In this document: one piece after another, positions 23,923 through 33,132 of the stretch | Numbering within the stretch: the first letter of the stretch is position 1 | Layout: the number at the start of each line of letters is the position of its first letter | Assembly (NCBI GenBank): GCA_964511265.1 | Contig: CAZEES010000007.1 | Coordinates: 1 to 45,552 of the forward strand | Direction: 5' to 3' | From: Nitrosopelagicus sp964511265 | Lineage (GTDB): Archaea; Thermoproteota; Nitrososphaeria; Nitrososphaerales; Nitrosopumilaceae | Length of the DNA: 45,552 nt | Notes under the pieces: generated by a model | The model's input: only the letters and a program-made list of their open reading frames with translations | Databases searched by the model: none | What the model was told of the DNA's origin: nothing | Made by a program: the position numbers and the translations under genes

Positions 23923-25827
23923 ATGACTCTTGCTGGAATTGAACTAGTTTACCTAGTAAATGACATAGGAGAAAAGACTAGTGGATACTATGCAAGTAAT
24001 ATTTGGGGAATTAATCGAAATAGTCTTTTATTCAAATTACACCATCCAACAAAACCAGACATTATGCTAATGGTGTCTAGCATAGGAATGTGGATTACAG
24101 AAAAGAAAATTGATACAATTGAACCAAATAAAATGTTAAGACGACTACGTAACGATCTTTTACGAGCAAAACTAACAAAAATTGAACAGATTGGAACTGA
24201 AAGAATTGCCTATTTTACATTCACAAATTTTGAAAAAGAGTTTATCTTAATTGTAGAGTTTTTTGGCGATGGAAACATAATTTTGTGTAATGGTGATAAA
24301 AAAATTCTAGCACTTTTACATTCAATAGATGTAAGACATAGACAGCTTCGTGTAGGATTAGATTATGTCCCACCGCCGGAAGATGGACTAGATGTGTTAA
24401 ATTTAACAAAGGAAGCCTTTAGGGAATTATTTTCTTCAAGCGGAATTGGAAAGACTATAGGTCGAGGACTAGGTTTACCAAAAAAATATGTTGAAGAAAT
24501 AATTAGACTGTCAGGAATCGATCCTAAAAAACCAAGTAATGAAATTACAGAACAAGAGTTTGAGGCATTATTTGAGATTATTACATCAACTCTTTCTAAA
24601 GTTACAAAAGGCCCACATGATGCATCTATAATAATTGAAGATGATGTACATGATGCATATCCAATTAGGTTTTCAGATGACAATTTGAATGCAAAGAAAG
24701 TAAATAGTTTCAATGAGGGATTAGATATTGTATTTACTGAAGAAATTTTAGAAAAGGGCAAGTCACTTTTCAGTAGTCCAGCTGATAAGAAAATAGAATC
24801 TCTAGAGAATACACTAAACGAACAGAAAGGCGCAATCAATGTAGTATTAGAAAAATCAAAGTCAATAGCAGAAGTAGCAAATTTGCTTTTTGCAATGACA
24901 TCCCAAGGTCATCATAGTGTAAAGGATGAGAGTATTACTAATTCTCTAAAAGAAAAGAATGCCGAAATAATTAGTGAGAAGGGAATTCCTTACATGAAAA
25001 TTAATGAGTCAAAGATTCGAATAGATCCTGATTCATCTCTTCCAACAATTGCTTCAAAATTATTTGATGAATCAAAAAAGCAAAAAGGTGCTGTAAAATC
25101 AATTGAAAAATTAATGAAAAAGACGGAAGAGAAATTAGAAAAGACGATTGAGAAAGGAGAGATTGCGAAAGGTTCGGTTGGATTCAAAGAAGTAAGAAAA
25201 AAGAGCTGGTATGAAAGGTATAGATGGTTCTTCACATCAGATGGAATTTTGGCAGTTGGAGGAAGGGACAGCTCATCAAATAGTGCAATAATTAGAAAAC
25301 ATCTGGAGAATAATGATAAGGTCTTTCATGCAGAGATTAATGGTTCACCATTCTTTTTGTTGAAAGCAGAAGATGAAGAGTTACTACCATTAAGTTTTGA
25401 AGAAGTTGCACATGCTACAGTCTGTTTCAGTAGAGCATGGCAAACATCTGCATATGGAATGAGTAGTTTCTGGGTCAACCCCGATCAGGTGAAAAAAGGA
25501 GCACCCACTGGACAGTCAATGGCTAAAGGCTCATTCATGATTCACGGAACAAGAAATTTCATCAAAGTTTCAACATTAAAACTTGCAGTTGGAATTTTTA
25601 AAGAAGATGAAAATTATTTGATGGTTTGTGGTCCGCCAGAACCAATAAAGAAGAAATGTTTGTGTTACGCAGTTATAGAACCAGGTGGTTCAACAATGTC
25701 TGATGTTGCAAAAAAGATCAGAGCTGAGTTTGATAAAACAGATGAGGGGTTCAAGAAAATATTTCTAATTGACGATTATGTCAGAGCATTACCAACTGGT
25801 TCAAGTAAAGTTACAGAAATGGGTTAG
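23923..25827 (+). CDS. rqcH: NFACT-family ribosome quality control protein (RqcH/Rqc2/NEMF homologue)
   Basis: The 634-residue protein has the NFACT layout: NFACT-N (MTLAGIELVYLVNDIGEKTS to about 180, including LHSIDVRHRQLRVG and YVPPPEDG), a helix-hairpin-helix region (KTIGRGLGLPKKYVEEIIRL), coiled coils (for example KKQKGAVKSIEKLMKKTEEK), and NFACT-R (SWYERYRWFFTSDGILAVGG). A further conserved piece is GAPTGQSMAKGSFMIHG. Homologues bind stalled large ribosomal subunits with tRNA and extend the nascent chain with Ala-type tails. The length is normal. It is divergently placed from the 23178-23825 gene and has no operon partner. Confidence 0.93.
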   Translation: MTLAGIELVYLVNDIGEKTSGYYASNIWGINRNSLLFKLHHPTKPDIMLMVSSIGMWITEKKIDTIEPNKMLRRLRNDLLRAKLTKIEQIGTERIAYFTFTNFEKEFILIVEFFGDGNIILCNGDKKILALLHSIDVRHRQLRVGLDYVPPPEDGLDVLNLTKEAFRELFSSSGIGKTIGRGLGLPKKYVEEIIRLSGIDPKKPSNEITEQEFEALFEIITSTLSKVTKGPHDASIIIEDDVHDAYPIRFSDDNLNAKKVNSFNEGLDIVFTEEILEKGKSLFSSPADKKIESLENTLNEQKGAINVVLEKSKSIAEVANLLFAMTSQGHHSVKDESITNSLKEKNAEIISEKGIPYMKINESKIRIDPDSSLPTIASKLFDESKKQKGAVKSIEKLMKKTEEKLEKTIEKGEIAKGSVGFKEVRKKSWYERYRWFFTSDGILAVGGRDSSSNSAIIRKHLENNDKVFHAEINGSPFFLLKAEDEELLPLSFEEVAHATVCFSRAWQTSAYGMSSFWVNPDQVKKGAPTGQSMAKGSFMIHGTRNFIKVSTLKLAVGIFKEDENYLMVCGPPEPIKKKCLCYAVIEPGGSTMSDVAKKIRAEFDKTDEGFKKIFLIDDYVRALPTGSSKVTEMG

Positions 25828-26207
25828 TTGAAAATTTTTTCAGATTTTGTATCAATAGTAATCTGATTACCATCCTGTATGGAATTAAATTCTTCATTTG
25901 ATACTACAATCATTGGTATGTTTGCAAGTGCACATCCAGATGCAACAGTGAGATCTGCTTTTTGGCAAATCATTGCAACAGGTGCCGATTGATTAGATTT
26001 TAATGAGTAAATGGTATAGGCGCCAACACTACTTCCAATTCCATGAGGAAATACTAGTACTGTATCTTTAACTGATTTTTCAAATATGTCATATTTTTTG
26101 TCGCGTATTACTCCTGTTTTTTTATCAACGGCGCCAAGAAAATTGATGGGGCTAGTAGTTTTTAGAACTGTTCCCTGAGCCACTCCTTGAACAATTGTTT
26201 TACTCAT
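25824..26207 (-). CDS. Phosphomevalonate dehydratase small subunit (aconitase X swivel domain)
   Basis: The 127-residue protein is a DUF126/AcnX small subunit: MSKTIVQGVAQGTVLKTTSP, GAVDKKTGVIRDKKYDIF, VLVFPHGIGSSVGAYTIYSL and ASGCALANIPMIV. The Ser-rich phosphate loop GSSVGAY is intact. With the large subunit it forms an Fe-S dehydratase that converts mevalonate 5-phosphate to anhydromevalonate phosphate, a step of the archaeal mevalonate pathway for isoprenoid lipids. It overlaps the large-subunit gene by 4 nt (ATGA). Its last 4 nt overlap the convergent NFACT gene stop. Confidence 0.9.
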   Translation of the reverse strand: MSKTIVQGVAQGTVLKTTSPINFLGAVDKKTGVIRDKKYDIFEKSVKDTVLVFPHGIGSSVGAYTIYSLKSNQSAPVAMICQKADLTVASGCALANIPMIVVSNEEFNSIQDGNQITIDTKSEKIFN

Positions 26208-27373
26208 TTTGTTTCATCCTCGATGATTTTTGAGAGAGGTTTTAGATTTACATCAACACCTGTTGAGTTTTTCAGATAGTATGCGCCTTTGATAGAGTTG
26301 GTGGTGACAGCGTCAGTCTCATTGGTATCAATTAACGGAGTAAGACACGTACAACAGTCAGAAAGAATTTCTCCTCCTGCCCTTTCAATCTCGTTTGTAT
26401 AATCAAGGCTACGAGCTTGTTCTTGTACGGCTCTTGAGCAAAAGATCATGCAACGTTTTTGGAATGATTTTCCCTTTAACATCTTGGATAAATCAGATAA
26501 TTCTTCCAATCCTAGTTGAGGACTTCCCAGAGTTATTAGATCACCTTTTTCTGCAGTGTTTAACTCGTCAAAGACTTCGTTCATCTCTTCTTTTCCAAAA
26601 TCAACCTTCTCAGATTTTTCATCTTCATTGTCTACAAATTGGAATTTTGCGCATGTGCCTGAAGTTCCCATTCCGCCACACAGGGCTTTACAACTACGCC
26701 TGTTTGGTTGCGATACACCAGAGATGTTAACAGATGTGTCACCGACTTTTCCTGCAAAGAATCCAAGCATACCAAAGTCTAGTTCACTTGGATTATCCAT
26801 CTTCATTCGAATTGTCATTGGTGTTGTGATGTCGTCTTTTCGTAGATCAGAGTAAGGAGATTTACCAGTAATTGCGCTTGCAAGTGCACTAAATGCACTT
26901 TCTTTGTTTGTCTTTAATCCACCAAGTGAGTTTGCAAAGATTGCAGCATTACTTTCAGCAAATGAGACTTGGGTATTTTTTTCAGGTAGATCAAAGATGT
27001 CGTAGGGAGTGCAAGAGAAGGTTGGCTCCACACCCATCCTAATGTAAGAATCACGAATGCTTGCTTGTTTTTTGATGAATTCATCATCTATGTGATCAAA
27101 TTCAGAAATGTGATCAAAATCAATTCCCATAGGATTAACAGTTGCTTTTACTTTAACACGAGCGTCTTTACTTAATTCTCTGAGAAATTCTTCACCAGAA
27201 TCACCAATTGTATTATAATTAACGCCTGAAAGATGTGCCCATTTTATGGGAATGAGTTTTTCTGCGTTTGTTGCCTCTCCTGTTGCAACTAAAATTCTAT
27301 ATGCAGTTTGTAGTGTATCTCCGTGTTCGCCATTTAATGCGGCCTTTTCTTCAGAAGTTAGTTCCATAATCAT
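26204..27373 (-). CDS. Phosphomevalonate dehydratase large subunit (aconitase X catalytic domain)
   Basis: The 389-residue protein matches AcnX/DUF521: LTSEEKAALNGEHGDTLQTA, PIKWAHLSGVNYNTIGDSGE, ATVNPMGIDFDH, EPTFSCTPYDIFDLPEKNTQ, FAESNAAIFANSLGG, and a C-terminal GGEILSDCCTCLTPLID. Cysteines in FSCTPYD, MIFCS and DCCTC are candidate Fe-S ligands. The family includes cis-3-hydroxy-L-proline dehydratase in bacteria, but archaeal two-subunit forms act on phosphomevalonate. The start may equally be the ATG at 27367, which gives MELTSEE. It is upstream of and overlaps the small-subunit gene. Confidence 0.9.
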   Translation of the reverse strand: MIMELTSEEKAALNGEHGDTLQTAYRILVATGEATNAEKLIPIKWAHLSGVNYNTIGDSGEEFLRELSKDARVKVKATVNPMGIDFDHISEFDHIDDEFIKKQASIRDSYIRMGVEPTFSCTPYDIFDLPEKNTQVSFAESNAAIFANSLGGLKTNKESAFSALASAITGKSPYSDLRKDDITTPMTIRMKMDNPSELDFGMLGFFAGKVGDTSVNISGVSQPNRRSCKALCGGMGTSGTCAKFQFVDNEDEKSEKVDFGKEEMNEVFDELNTAEKGDLITLGSPQLGLEELSDLSKMLKGKSFQKRCMIFCSRAVQEQARSLDYTNEIERAGGEILSDCCTCLTPLIDTNETDAVTTNSIKGAYYLKNSTGVDVNLKPLSKIIEDETK

Positions 27374-27418
27374 TGGAAAGGTTTTACAGATATAAGACTT
27401 GTATCACATCAAACACAT

Positions 27419-28072
27419 ATGAAAAAAATTCTAGATGGAATGCATAAGACAATGAATGCAGTTAAACCACCTAGGATGACAGCATTACGAGATTTACGAG
27501 ATGCAGAGATACATGGTCCATTCAGCATATTAATTGGAACAATATTATCAGCTAGAACAAAAGATGAGAGCACTGCAAGAATTTCAAAAGAATTATTCAA
27601 GAAATATAAAACTGCTAAACAATTAGCTAATGCAAAAATCAAGGATGTTGAAAAAATAATAAAATCAATAGGATTCTATCATGTGAAAGCAAGAAGAATA
27701 ATTGAAGTTTCTAAGATTATCGATTCGAAGTATAAGGGAAAGGTTCCAGATGATTTAGAAAAATTGGTAGGGCTACCGGGAGTTGGGAGAAAAACTGCAA
27801 ACTGCGTTTTAGTTTATGCATATGAAATTCCTGCCATTCCAGTAGATATTCATGTTCATAGAATTTCAAATAGACTTGGATTGGTCAATACAAAGACTCC
27901 TGAAGAAACAGAATTTGCTTTAATGGAAAAAATCCCTAAGAAATATTGGCTTAATGTAAATGACACATTTGTTATGTATGGACAAAACATTTGCAAGCCA
28001 ATTTCTCCTATGTGTGAGGTTTGTAAGATAAGAAATGGATGTAAATATTATAAAACTAATTCCGCTTCTTAG
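27419..28072 (+). CDS. nth: Endonuclease III (DNA glycosylase/AP lyase)
   Basis: The 217-residue HhH-GPD glycosylase removes oxidised pyrimidines. Lys125 in the hairpin LVGLPGVGRKTANCV and Asp143 in PVDIHVHRISNRLG are the catalytic pair. The Fe-S cluster loop is intact with Cys192, Cys199, Cys202 and Cys208 (C-x6-C-x2-C-x5-C). The substrate-side motif reads LSARTKD where Escherichia coli has LSAQATD, as in many archaeal members. It overlaps the end of the convergent membrane-protein gene by 17 nt. Together with endonuclease IV (16475) it provides two base excision repair activities in this window. Confidence 0.95.
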   Translation: MKKILDGMHKTMNAVKPPRMTALRDLRDAEIHGPFSILIGTILSARTKDESTARISKELFKKYKTAKQLANAKIKDVEKIIKSIGFYHVKARRIIEVSKIIDSKYKGKVPDDLEKLVGLPGVGRKTANCVLVYAYEIPAIPVDIHVHRISNRLGLVNTKTPEETEFALMEKIPKKYWLNVNDTFVMYGQNICKPISPMCEVCKIRNGCKYYKTNSAS

Positions 28073-28727
28073 AAACCAGTAAAAATACTACTACACATCC
28101 AAGTGCACCTACTACCATGAATGGAAACATATGAAGTGGACCCTCTGATGGATCACCAGAGATAACTTCTAGATTTAAGAATCCATCTGTAGTTGCAGGT
28201 GGATCCTGTGAACCTTTCATACCCCATACAGAATATGCTTCAATTGCAAGAGTATCAACATCTAGATTTGATATTACAATTCTTTCTCCATTGTTGATAG
28301 TTAGTCCGGCAGAATCAGAATATGCCAATATTACTTTGGCCCCAGGGAGCCAACCTCTCTCGAGTTTGTCATGTACAACAATATATCCATCTTCAGGTAA
28401 TTGTACAGCAACCCAAAAAGGTCTATCAGGAATCCCACCCATTCCTATTTCAACAAATTTATTTTCAATATTTGCATCATACAATCGTACCACTGCAGTT
28501 CCTTCAGGATTACCATACAGTAATTTATTTTCAAGATTCACTTGCCAAGTTCTTTCGTGAATTTCATCAAATGGAATTATTGTTGCATCTCTTGAAGGTA
28601 TGTTAAAGTCATTCCAATTAATGTCAAATTTTGCCATAGAGAGAGATTCGTTCAGTGACGTTTCTTGTCCAAATGCAGGAAAAAACAATAGAGAAGCAAA
28701 GAGAATTATCGGTATTTTATATTTCAT
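28056..28727 (-). CDS. Secreted hypothetical protein with C-terminal membrane anchor
   Basis: The 223-residue protein starts with a signal peptide (MKYKIPIILFASLLFFPAFG), has a beta-rich middle (VRLYDANIENKFVEIGMGGI, then PDRPFWVAVQLPEDGYIVVH and GERIVISNLDVDTLAIEAYS) and a C-terminal helix FMVVGALGCVVVFLLV followed by SKKRN. It is thus probably an extracellular domain held by one helix, with two hydrophobic ends like the PQQ-dehydrogenase-like protein at 634. I recognise no named family; an Ig-like or cupredoxin-like beta sandwich is possible but unproven. Its end overlaps nth by 17 nt. It follows sat by about 30 nt on the same strand. Confidence 0.7.
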   Translation of the reverse strand: MKYKIPIILFASLLFFPAFGQETSLNESLSMAKFDINWNDFNIPSRDATIIPFDEIHERTWQVNLENKLLYGNPEGTAVVRLYDANIENKFVEIGMGGIPDRPFWVAVQLPEDGYIVVHDKLERGWLPGAKVILAYSDSAGLTINNGERIVISNLDVDTLAIEAYSVWGMKGSQDPPATTDGFLNLEVISGDPSEGPLHMFPFMVVGALGCVVVFLLVSKKRN

Positions 28728-28757
28728 ATTCTAAATTTACCAGATCTTGATAAAAAT

Positions 28758-29885
28758 CTACTCAACAAATGGTTTATCAAAGTCAATGATTACTTTGGCA
28801 ACTTCAGGTCTTAGGATAAATTCTGATGGTGATTCGCCATTGTTAATCATCTCTCTCATCTTTGTACCAGAAATTTGTTCCCTATCATCTGCACTATGTG
28901 GACAAACATTTGGATTTGTAAATGTAAGACACTTTCTGCAGTAAAAGAATGCTGGGAAAAAGATTGGTTCTATTTCAAGTTCAGGATAATCATCAAATAT
29001 TTTATGTGCTGCAAATGGATCGTAGAATTTTCCAACTCCAGCATGATCTCTTCCTATAATGATGTGTGTGCATCCATAGTTTTGACGCATGATGGCATGG
29101 TGAATTGCCTCTCTAGGTCCAGCATATTTCATTTCAGTATGTAGAGTTGCTAATTGACACTTGTTTTCTGGATAGTATTTTTCAATCATTGCTTCATATG
29201 CTTTTACAATAATTTCGTCTTTAAAGTCACCAGGTTTTTTCTTTCCAATTAATGGATTTACAAATACACCATCACGTGTTGTTATTGCATTTTTTTGTAA
29301 CATTTCATGTGCTACATGTGGAGGATTTCGAGTTTGGAATGCAACAATTGTTTTCCATCCTGCTTTTTCAAATAACTCTCTTGTTTGTGATGGAGTCATT
29401 CTATGTTTTCTAATTTCAGTCTCGTTTTGTCTTTGAATATAATCAATTTTACCACCTACAAGAAAATCTTTCATTGAATTGGTCTTTGCAACACCAGGAT
29501 GAGATTCATCATTTGTTCCATAAACTCCACTTGCAGTTGCTTGTTTATCATAAGAGTAGACATCTTCTACGTGTAAAATTGCAATTCCGATTCCATCTGG
29601 GTTTTTGAGTAATACATCACCAGATTCTTTCATTTTTTTACCTGTATCATCATCAACATCTAAAACGGTAGGAATTGTCCATGCTGTACCATTTGCAAGT
29701 CGTCCTTTTGAAATAACAGATTCGAAGTCTTGTTGATTAAGAAATCCTTCCAATGGTGAGAAAATTCCATCGGCAATATTTTCTACATCGTTAGCTAAAT
29801 CTGCAGAAATATCAACTGAGATTAATCCAGATGGATCAGCATCTGTAACTCGATTTACTAATTTTCCACCATGTGCATTAATCAA
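28758..29885 (-). CDS. sat: Sulfate adenylyltransferase (ATP sulfurylase)
   Basis: The 375-residue enzyme makes adenylyl sulfate (APS) from sulfate and ATP. Active-site motifs are QTRNPPHVAHE (184-194) and GRDHAGVGKFYDPF, with IFSPLEGFLNQQDFESV at the N-terminus and FFYCRKCLTFTNPNVCPHS near the end, whose Cys/His set suggests a zinc site. There is no APS kinase domain. The start is TTG (29885) before INAHGGKLVNR; no in-frame ATG fits. It follows cysH by 25 nt on the same strand, so the two form an assimilatory sulfate reduction operon. Confidence 0.95.
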   Translation of the reverse strand: MINAHGGKLVNRVTDADPSGLISVDISADLANDVENIADGIFSPLEGFLNQQDFESVISKGRLANGTAWTIPTVLDVDDDTGKKMKESGDVLLKNPDGIGIAILHVEDVYSYDKQATASGVYGTNDESHPGVAKTNSMKDFLVGGKIDYIQRQNETEIRKHRMTPSQTRELFEKAGWKTIVAFQTRNPPHVAHEMLQKNAITTRDGVFVNPLIGKKKPGDFKDEIIVKAYEAMIEKYYPENKCQLATLHTEMKYAGPREAIHHAIMRQNYGCTHIIIGRDHAGVGKFYDPFAAHKIFDDYPELEIEPIFFPAFFYCRKCLTFTNPNVCPHSADDREQISGTKMREMINNGESPSEFILRPEVAKVIIDFDKPFVE

Positions 29886-29910
29886 TATGGTTGCTCTTTG
29901 TAGGATTAAT

Positions 29911-30630
29911 TTAATTGTCGTGGTTCATATGAAGACCACACTCTTTGTGTTCATCATTTTCCCACCACCAACGACCTGCTCTAACATCCTCACCGATCTT
30001 AATTGGTCTTGTACATGGTTCACAACCAATGCTTGGGTATCCCTGATCTAGAAGTTTGTTATATGGACAATCGTTAGATTTGACATAATCCCATGTTTGC
30101 TCATATGTCCAGTTAATGATTGGATTTACTTTGACAATATCTCCATGCATTTCATCAATTTCAAGCATTTTTGCAGTAGAACGGTTTTGATTTTGATCAT
30201 TTCTTAGACCTGTTATCCAACCATCAAGTGTCTTGAGCATTTTATTCATTGGATGAACTTTTCTTATAGCACAACAAAGCTTTCGGTTTTCAATACTGTC
30301 ATAGAATAGATTAACTCCCTTTTCTTTGACCATCTCTTCAACTTCATTTGCATCTGGAAATAGAATCTCAATTTTTGTGTTGTAACGTTTTCTAATTTCA
30401 TCCATAACATCATAAGTTGCTTGGGGCAGTCTACCCGTATCAAGTGTAAATAATCTAGAACTAGAATTAATTTTAAACATCATATCAACAATCGCAGCGT
30501 CCTCTGCACCAAAACTAGACGCTTTTGCGAGCTTAGGATGAAGATTATCAAATGCCCATTTTAGACATTCTTCAGGAGTGGACAAGGTTTTGTTTACTTT
30601 ATCTAATTCCTCTTGAGTAAATTTTCCCAT
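29911..30630 (-). CDS. cysH: Adenylylsulfate (APS) reductase, assimilatory type
   Basis: The 239-residue enzyme reduces APS to sulfite. It has SSFGAEDAAIVDM, FTLDTGRLPQATYDVM, CC at 119-120, WITGLRNDQN, IGCEPCTRPI (Cys203, Cys206) and the C-terminal ECGLH with catalytic Cys231. The CC plus CxxC set binds a 4Fe-4S cluster and is characteristic of APS, not PAPS, reductases; this fits the absence of an APS kinase next to sat. The start is the ATG at 30630; a TTG at 30639 adds three residues. It is divergent from the ThiI-like gene, with about 96 nt between starts. Confidence 0.93.
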   Translation of the reverse strand: MGKFTQEELDKVNKTLSTPEECLKWAFDNLHPKLAKASSFGAEDAAIVDMMFKINSSSRLFTLDTGRLPQATYDVMDEIRKRYNTKIEILFPDANEVEEMVKEKGVNLFYDSIENRKLCCAIRKVHPMNKMLKTLDGWITGLRNDQNQNRSTAKMLEIDEMHGDIVKVNPIINWTYEQTWDYVKSNDCPYNKLLDQGYPSIGCEPCTRPIKIGEDVRAGRWWWENDEHKECGLHMNHDN

Positions 30631-30726
30631 AAATCTCAATAATTAATCAAGTATTATAATTATATCAAAATTAGCTCAAGTTAAGGTATGTTGTAAAATA
30701 TAAACTCCATAAGAATAACAAATTAG

Positions 30727-31845
30727 ATGACAGAAGATACGATAGTTGTTGTTTATCCATCATTATTTGCAGAAAACAAAATTGATTATCTAATAGAAAA
30801 CATTAAAAAAATTTTAAAGATAAAGAATCTGAAATATAGAAAGATTACAAAAGATGATTTTTTAATTTGTATTCAGGCTGATGATCCTGTTTTTGTTTCA
30901 AGTGCAGTTGCATTGTTGTTCGGGATTAAACAAATTGTAATTGCAAAAAAGATTAAGAATGATTTTAAAACAATTGTGTCAGAGGTCGGACAAGTTGGTA
31001 CAAATCTTCTTTTAAAAGGTGAAAAATTTTTTGTTAGGGCAGAAGGAAATGCAAAAGGATTTGTGATAAAAGATCTAGAGTTGGCTGCAACATCAGTCTT
31101 AATACAAAAAAATCAGAAGATTTCTGCAAGACCAGGTACAGAATCAAAGCATGACAAATTATTACAAATTTATGTAACAAAATCAAATGCATATGTCTGT
31201 ATTTTTGTAGATGATGGATTAGGTGGCACTGCAAATAATTCCCAATTACAAAAATCAGTTTGTTGCATAACAGATGAGTTTTCAGCCCTTAATTGCCTTG
31301 AGACAATCAAGCAAGGTTTTGAGATAAGACTTTTGATTTGTTACGAAACACGAGAACATCTAATACATTTGGTGAAAATTTTAGATAAGATTTTGCCTAG
31401 AATGCTAAGATTAGAAGTTGAGATTGAGTTTCACAAGATCCCAAAATTTGGCAAAAATTCACAAGAACTGCTAGAAAAAAATTCTCTTGTTACAGACATT
31501 CTGATCAAATCAGCTAAAGAAAAGAAAATTACCCACATCGCACTCGCAACTTCCCCACTAATTTTTCCATCAAAGTATGTTGAGATGCTACAAAAAAGAA
31601 TTTTTTCTGCAGAGATTATTCCACATATTTCATTATCAGGTATTGATTCAGAAATTATAAAAAATGCAAAAGAGATAGGACTGGAGAAATATCTTTCAAA
31701 AATTGAAAAATTTGCAAAAACAAGGTTTACGAAATCTAAACCAAAACAAAAAAGAAAAGAAAAGACGATAAAGAAAACTGTTAAGGTCAGATTAGGACCA
31801 AATAATGTTCACACCATATTGGACTCGTTAGAAATTGAACATTGA
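30727..31845 (+). CDS. THUMP-domain ThiI-like protein with degenerate PP-loop
   Basis: The 372-residue protein resembles ThiI/tRNA-modifying enzymes: a THUMP-like region at about 60-165 (LLKGEKFFVRAEGNAKGFVI, KHDKLLQIYVTKSNAYVCIF), then GLGGTANNSQLQKSVCCITD, followed by an alpha/beta domain. Where ThiI has the ATP-binding SGGIDS, this protein has TDEFSA (182-187), so normal PP-loop chemistry is unlikely. A basic tail (KSKPKQKRKEKTIKKTVKV) could bind RNA. It may be an inactive or altered tRNA sulfurtransferase relative. It faces the sulfate-reduction operon cysH-sat across a divergent promoter region, which suggests, but does not prove, a sulfur link. Confidence 0.7.
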   Translation: MTEDTIVVVYPSLFAENKIDYLIENIKKILKIKNLKYRKITKDDFLICIQADDPVFVSSAVALLFGIKQIVIAKKIKNDFKTIVSEVGQVGTNLLLKGEKFFVRAEGNAKGFVIKDLELAATSVLIQKNQKISARPGTESKHDKLLQIYVTKSNAYVCIFVDDGLGGTANNSQLQKSVCCITDEFSALNCLETIKQGFEIRLLICYETREHLIHLVKILDKILPRMLRLEVEIEFHKIPKFGKNSQELLEKNSLVTDILIKSAKEKKITHIALATSPLIFPSKYVEMLQKRIFSAEIIPHISLSGIDSEIIKNAKEIGLEKYLSKIEKFAKTRFTKSKPKQKRKEKTIKKTVKVRLGPNNVHTILDSLEIEH

Positions 31846-31875
31846 GAATTTAAACGGGAATTTTCAACAAGAGAT

Positions 31876-33105
31876 ATGGCAAAGATAGGGCAATTCATCT
31901 ATCCATGGGGTAATGGGCATTTTTCCAGAATGATGAGATTAAATGAAAAATTAAAAGAGTTAGGCGATAACGAATTTCATTATTTTAGTAAAGGTGACAT
32001 TTACAAAAAATTACTAGAAAAATTCCCAGATGAGAAAGAAAATGTACACGAGGTTTTGATGCCTACACCTATTGATGGTAAGTTTGGACCAAGTTTAGCA
32101 AAATCTTTGTGGAATTTTCTACTACCTGTAGAAGGAAATGAACCTCTAGTAACACAGATTTCAAGTTATCTCAAAGATGAAGGTAAATTGTATAACAAAA
32201 TTGGATTTGATTTGGTGATTAATGATGGCGATATGGGTTCAAATGTATTAGCAGAGAGACGAAATATTACAAGTCTCTTTGTAACTAATCAATTCAAACC
32301 AAAATTATGGAAATCAAGATTATATTTCAAACCCGCATTAGAATTTGTAGCAAAGCAAATTTCAAAGGCATCTAGAATTCTAGTTGCAGACACTGAACCA
32401 CCATATACAATGTGTGAATATAATCTAAATTTTCCAAAAGAGATTAGAGATAAAGTAACGTATGTTGGACATTTTACGAGTAATAAAATAATTGAAAAAA
32501 GAGAAAAAAGTGATTTAGAGAAATTACTTTCAGATTCAGTATATGGTTATTGGATGAGAACTGGAAATAAATCAACTAATGACGGTACAGGTGAGAGATA
32601 TGAAGAAGCATTTCATCAGTCTGAAATGAAAAATGAAAAGAGAATTGTTTCACATGCGAGAAATGATCAAAGTATTGATAGAGTTTTAGATAAAGATGGA
32701 AACCAATATTCAATATCAGATGCATATGAAAAAAAAATAGATTGGATTCAGATTGATAAAGGATTTCTCTCTGAACAGGAGAAAGAAACTGTAGTGGATT
32801 GCTGTAAGTATGCTGTGGTAAATGGCTCACATACAGTAATGGGAGAAATTTTAGGAAGTCATGCCAAACCAATAATTGGAATTCCAATTTACGATGAGCA
32901 TACTAATCAGATTGAGTGGATTAGAGAAAAGAAGTTGGGGTTGTTTGCTCAAAACAGAAATCAAATAATCGAAGCAATTAGAGAAATGCATGAAAATTAT
33001 GAGGGATTTACCAGTTCTGTTAAGGAATTTTCGAAGAATTTCAACGGAGAGGGTGTTAGCAATACAGCAAAAATTGTAACAGAAATTTTAGAAGACAAAA
33101 AATAA
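31876..33105 (+). CDS. GT-B fold glycosyltransferase (MurG/UDP-glycosyltransferase-like)
   Basis: The 409-residue protein starts IGQFIYPWGNGHFSRMMRLN, a Gly-rich acceptor-site loop as in MurG and related GT-B enzymes. In the C-terminal half, CCKYAVVNGSHTVMGEILGS and AKPIIGIPIYDEHTNQIEWI match the nucleotide-sugar binding region (Gly-Gly/His-rich loop and the Pro-x-x-x-x-E/Q pattern). The family transfers sugars from nucleotide donors; donor and acceptor are unknown. No membrane segments are present. It follows the ThiI-like gene by 30 nt. Candidate partners in surface glycosylation are the GT2 enzyme (18845) and GtrA (44073). Confidence 0.75.
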   Translation: MAKIGQFIYPWGNGHFSRMMRLNEKLKELGDNEFHYFSKGDIYKKLLEKFPDEKENVHEVLMPTPIDGKFGPSLAKSLWNFLLPVEGNEPLVTQISSYLKDEGKLYNKIGFDLVINDGDMGSNVLAERRNITSLFVTNQFKPKLWKSRLYFKPALEFVAKQISKASRILVADTEPPYTMCEYNLNFPKEIRDKVTYVGHFTSNKIIEKREKSDLEKLLSDSVYGYWMRTGNKSTNDGTGERYEEAFHQSEMKNEKRIVSHARNDQSIDRVLDKDGNQYSISDAYEKKIDWIQIDKGFLSEQEKETVVDCCKYAVVNGSHTVMGEILGSHAKPIIGIPIYDEHTNQIEWIREKKLGLFAQNRNQIIEAIREMHENYEGFTSSVKEFSKNFNGEGVSNTAKIVTEILEDKK

Positions 33106-33132
33106 TACCTTTAAAAAAATAATAGAAATGTA

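Noticed and set aside
24363..24839. Minus-strand frame within the NFACT gene
   Set aside because: Shadow frame with Ser/Phe-rich low-quality composition over an assigned gene.
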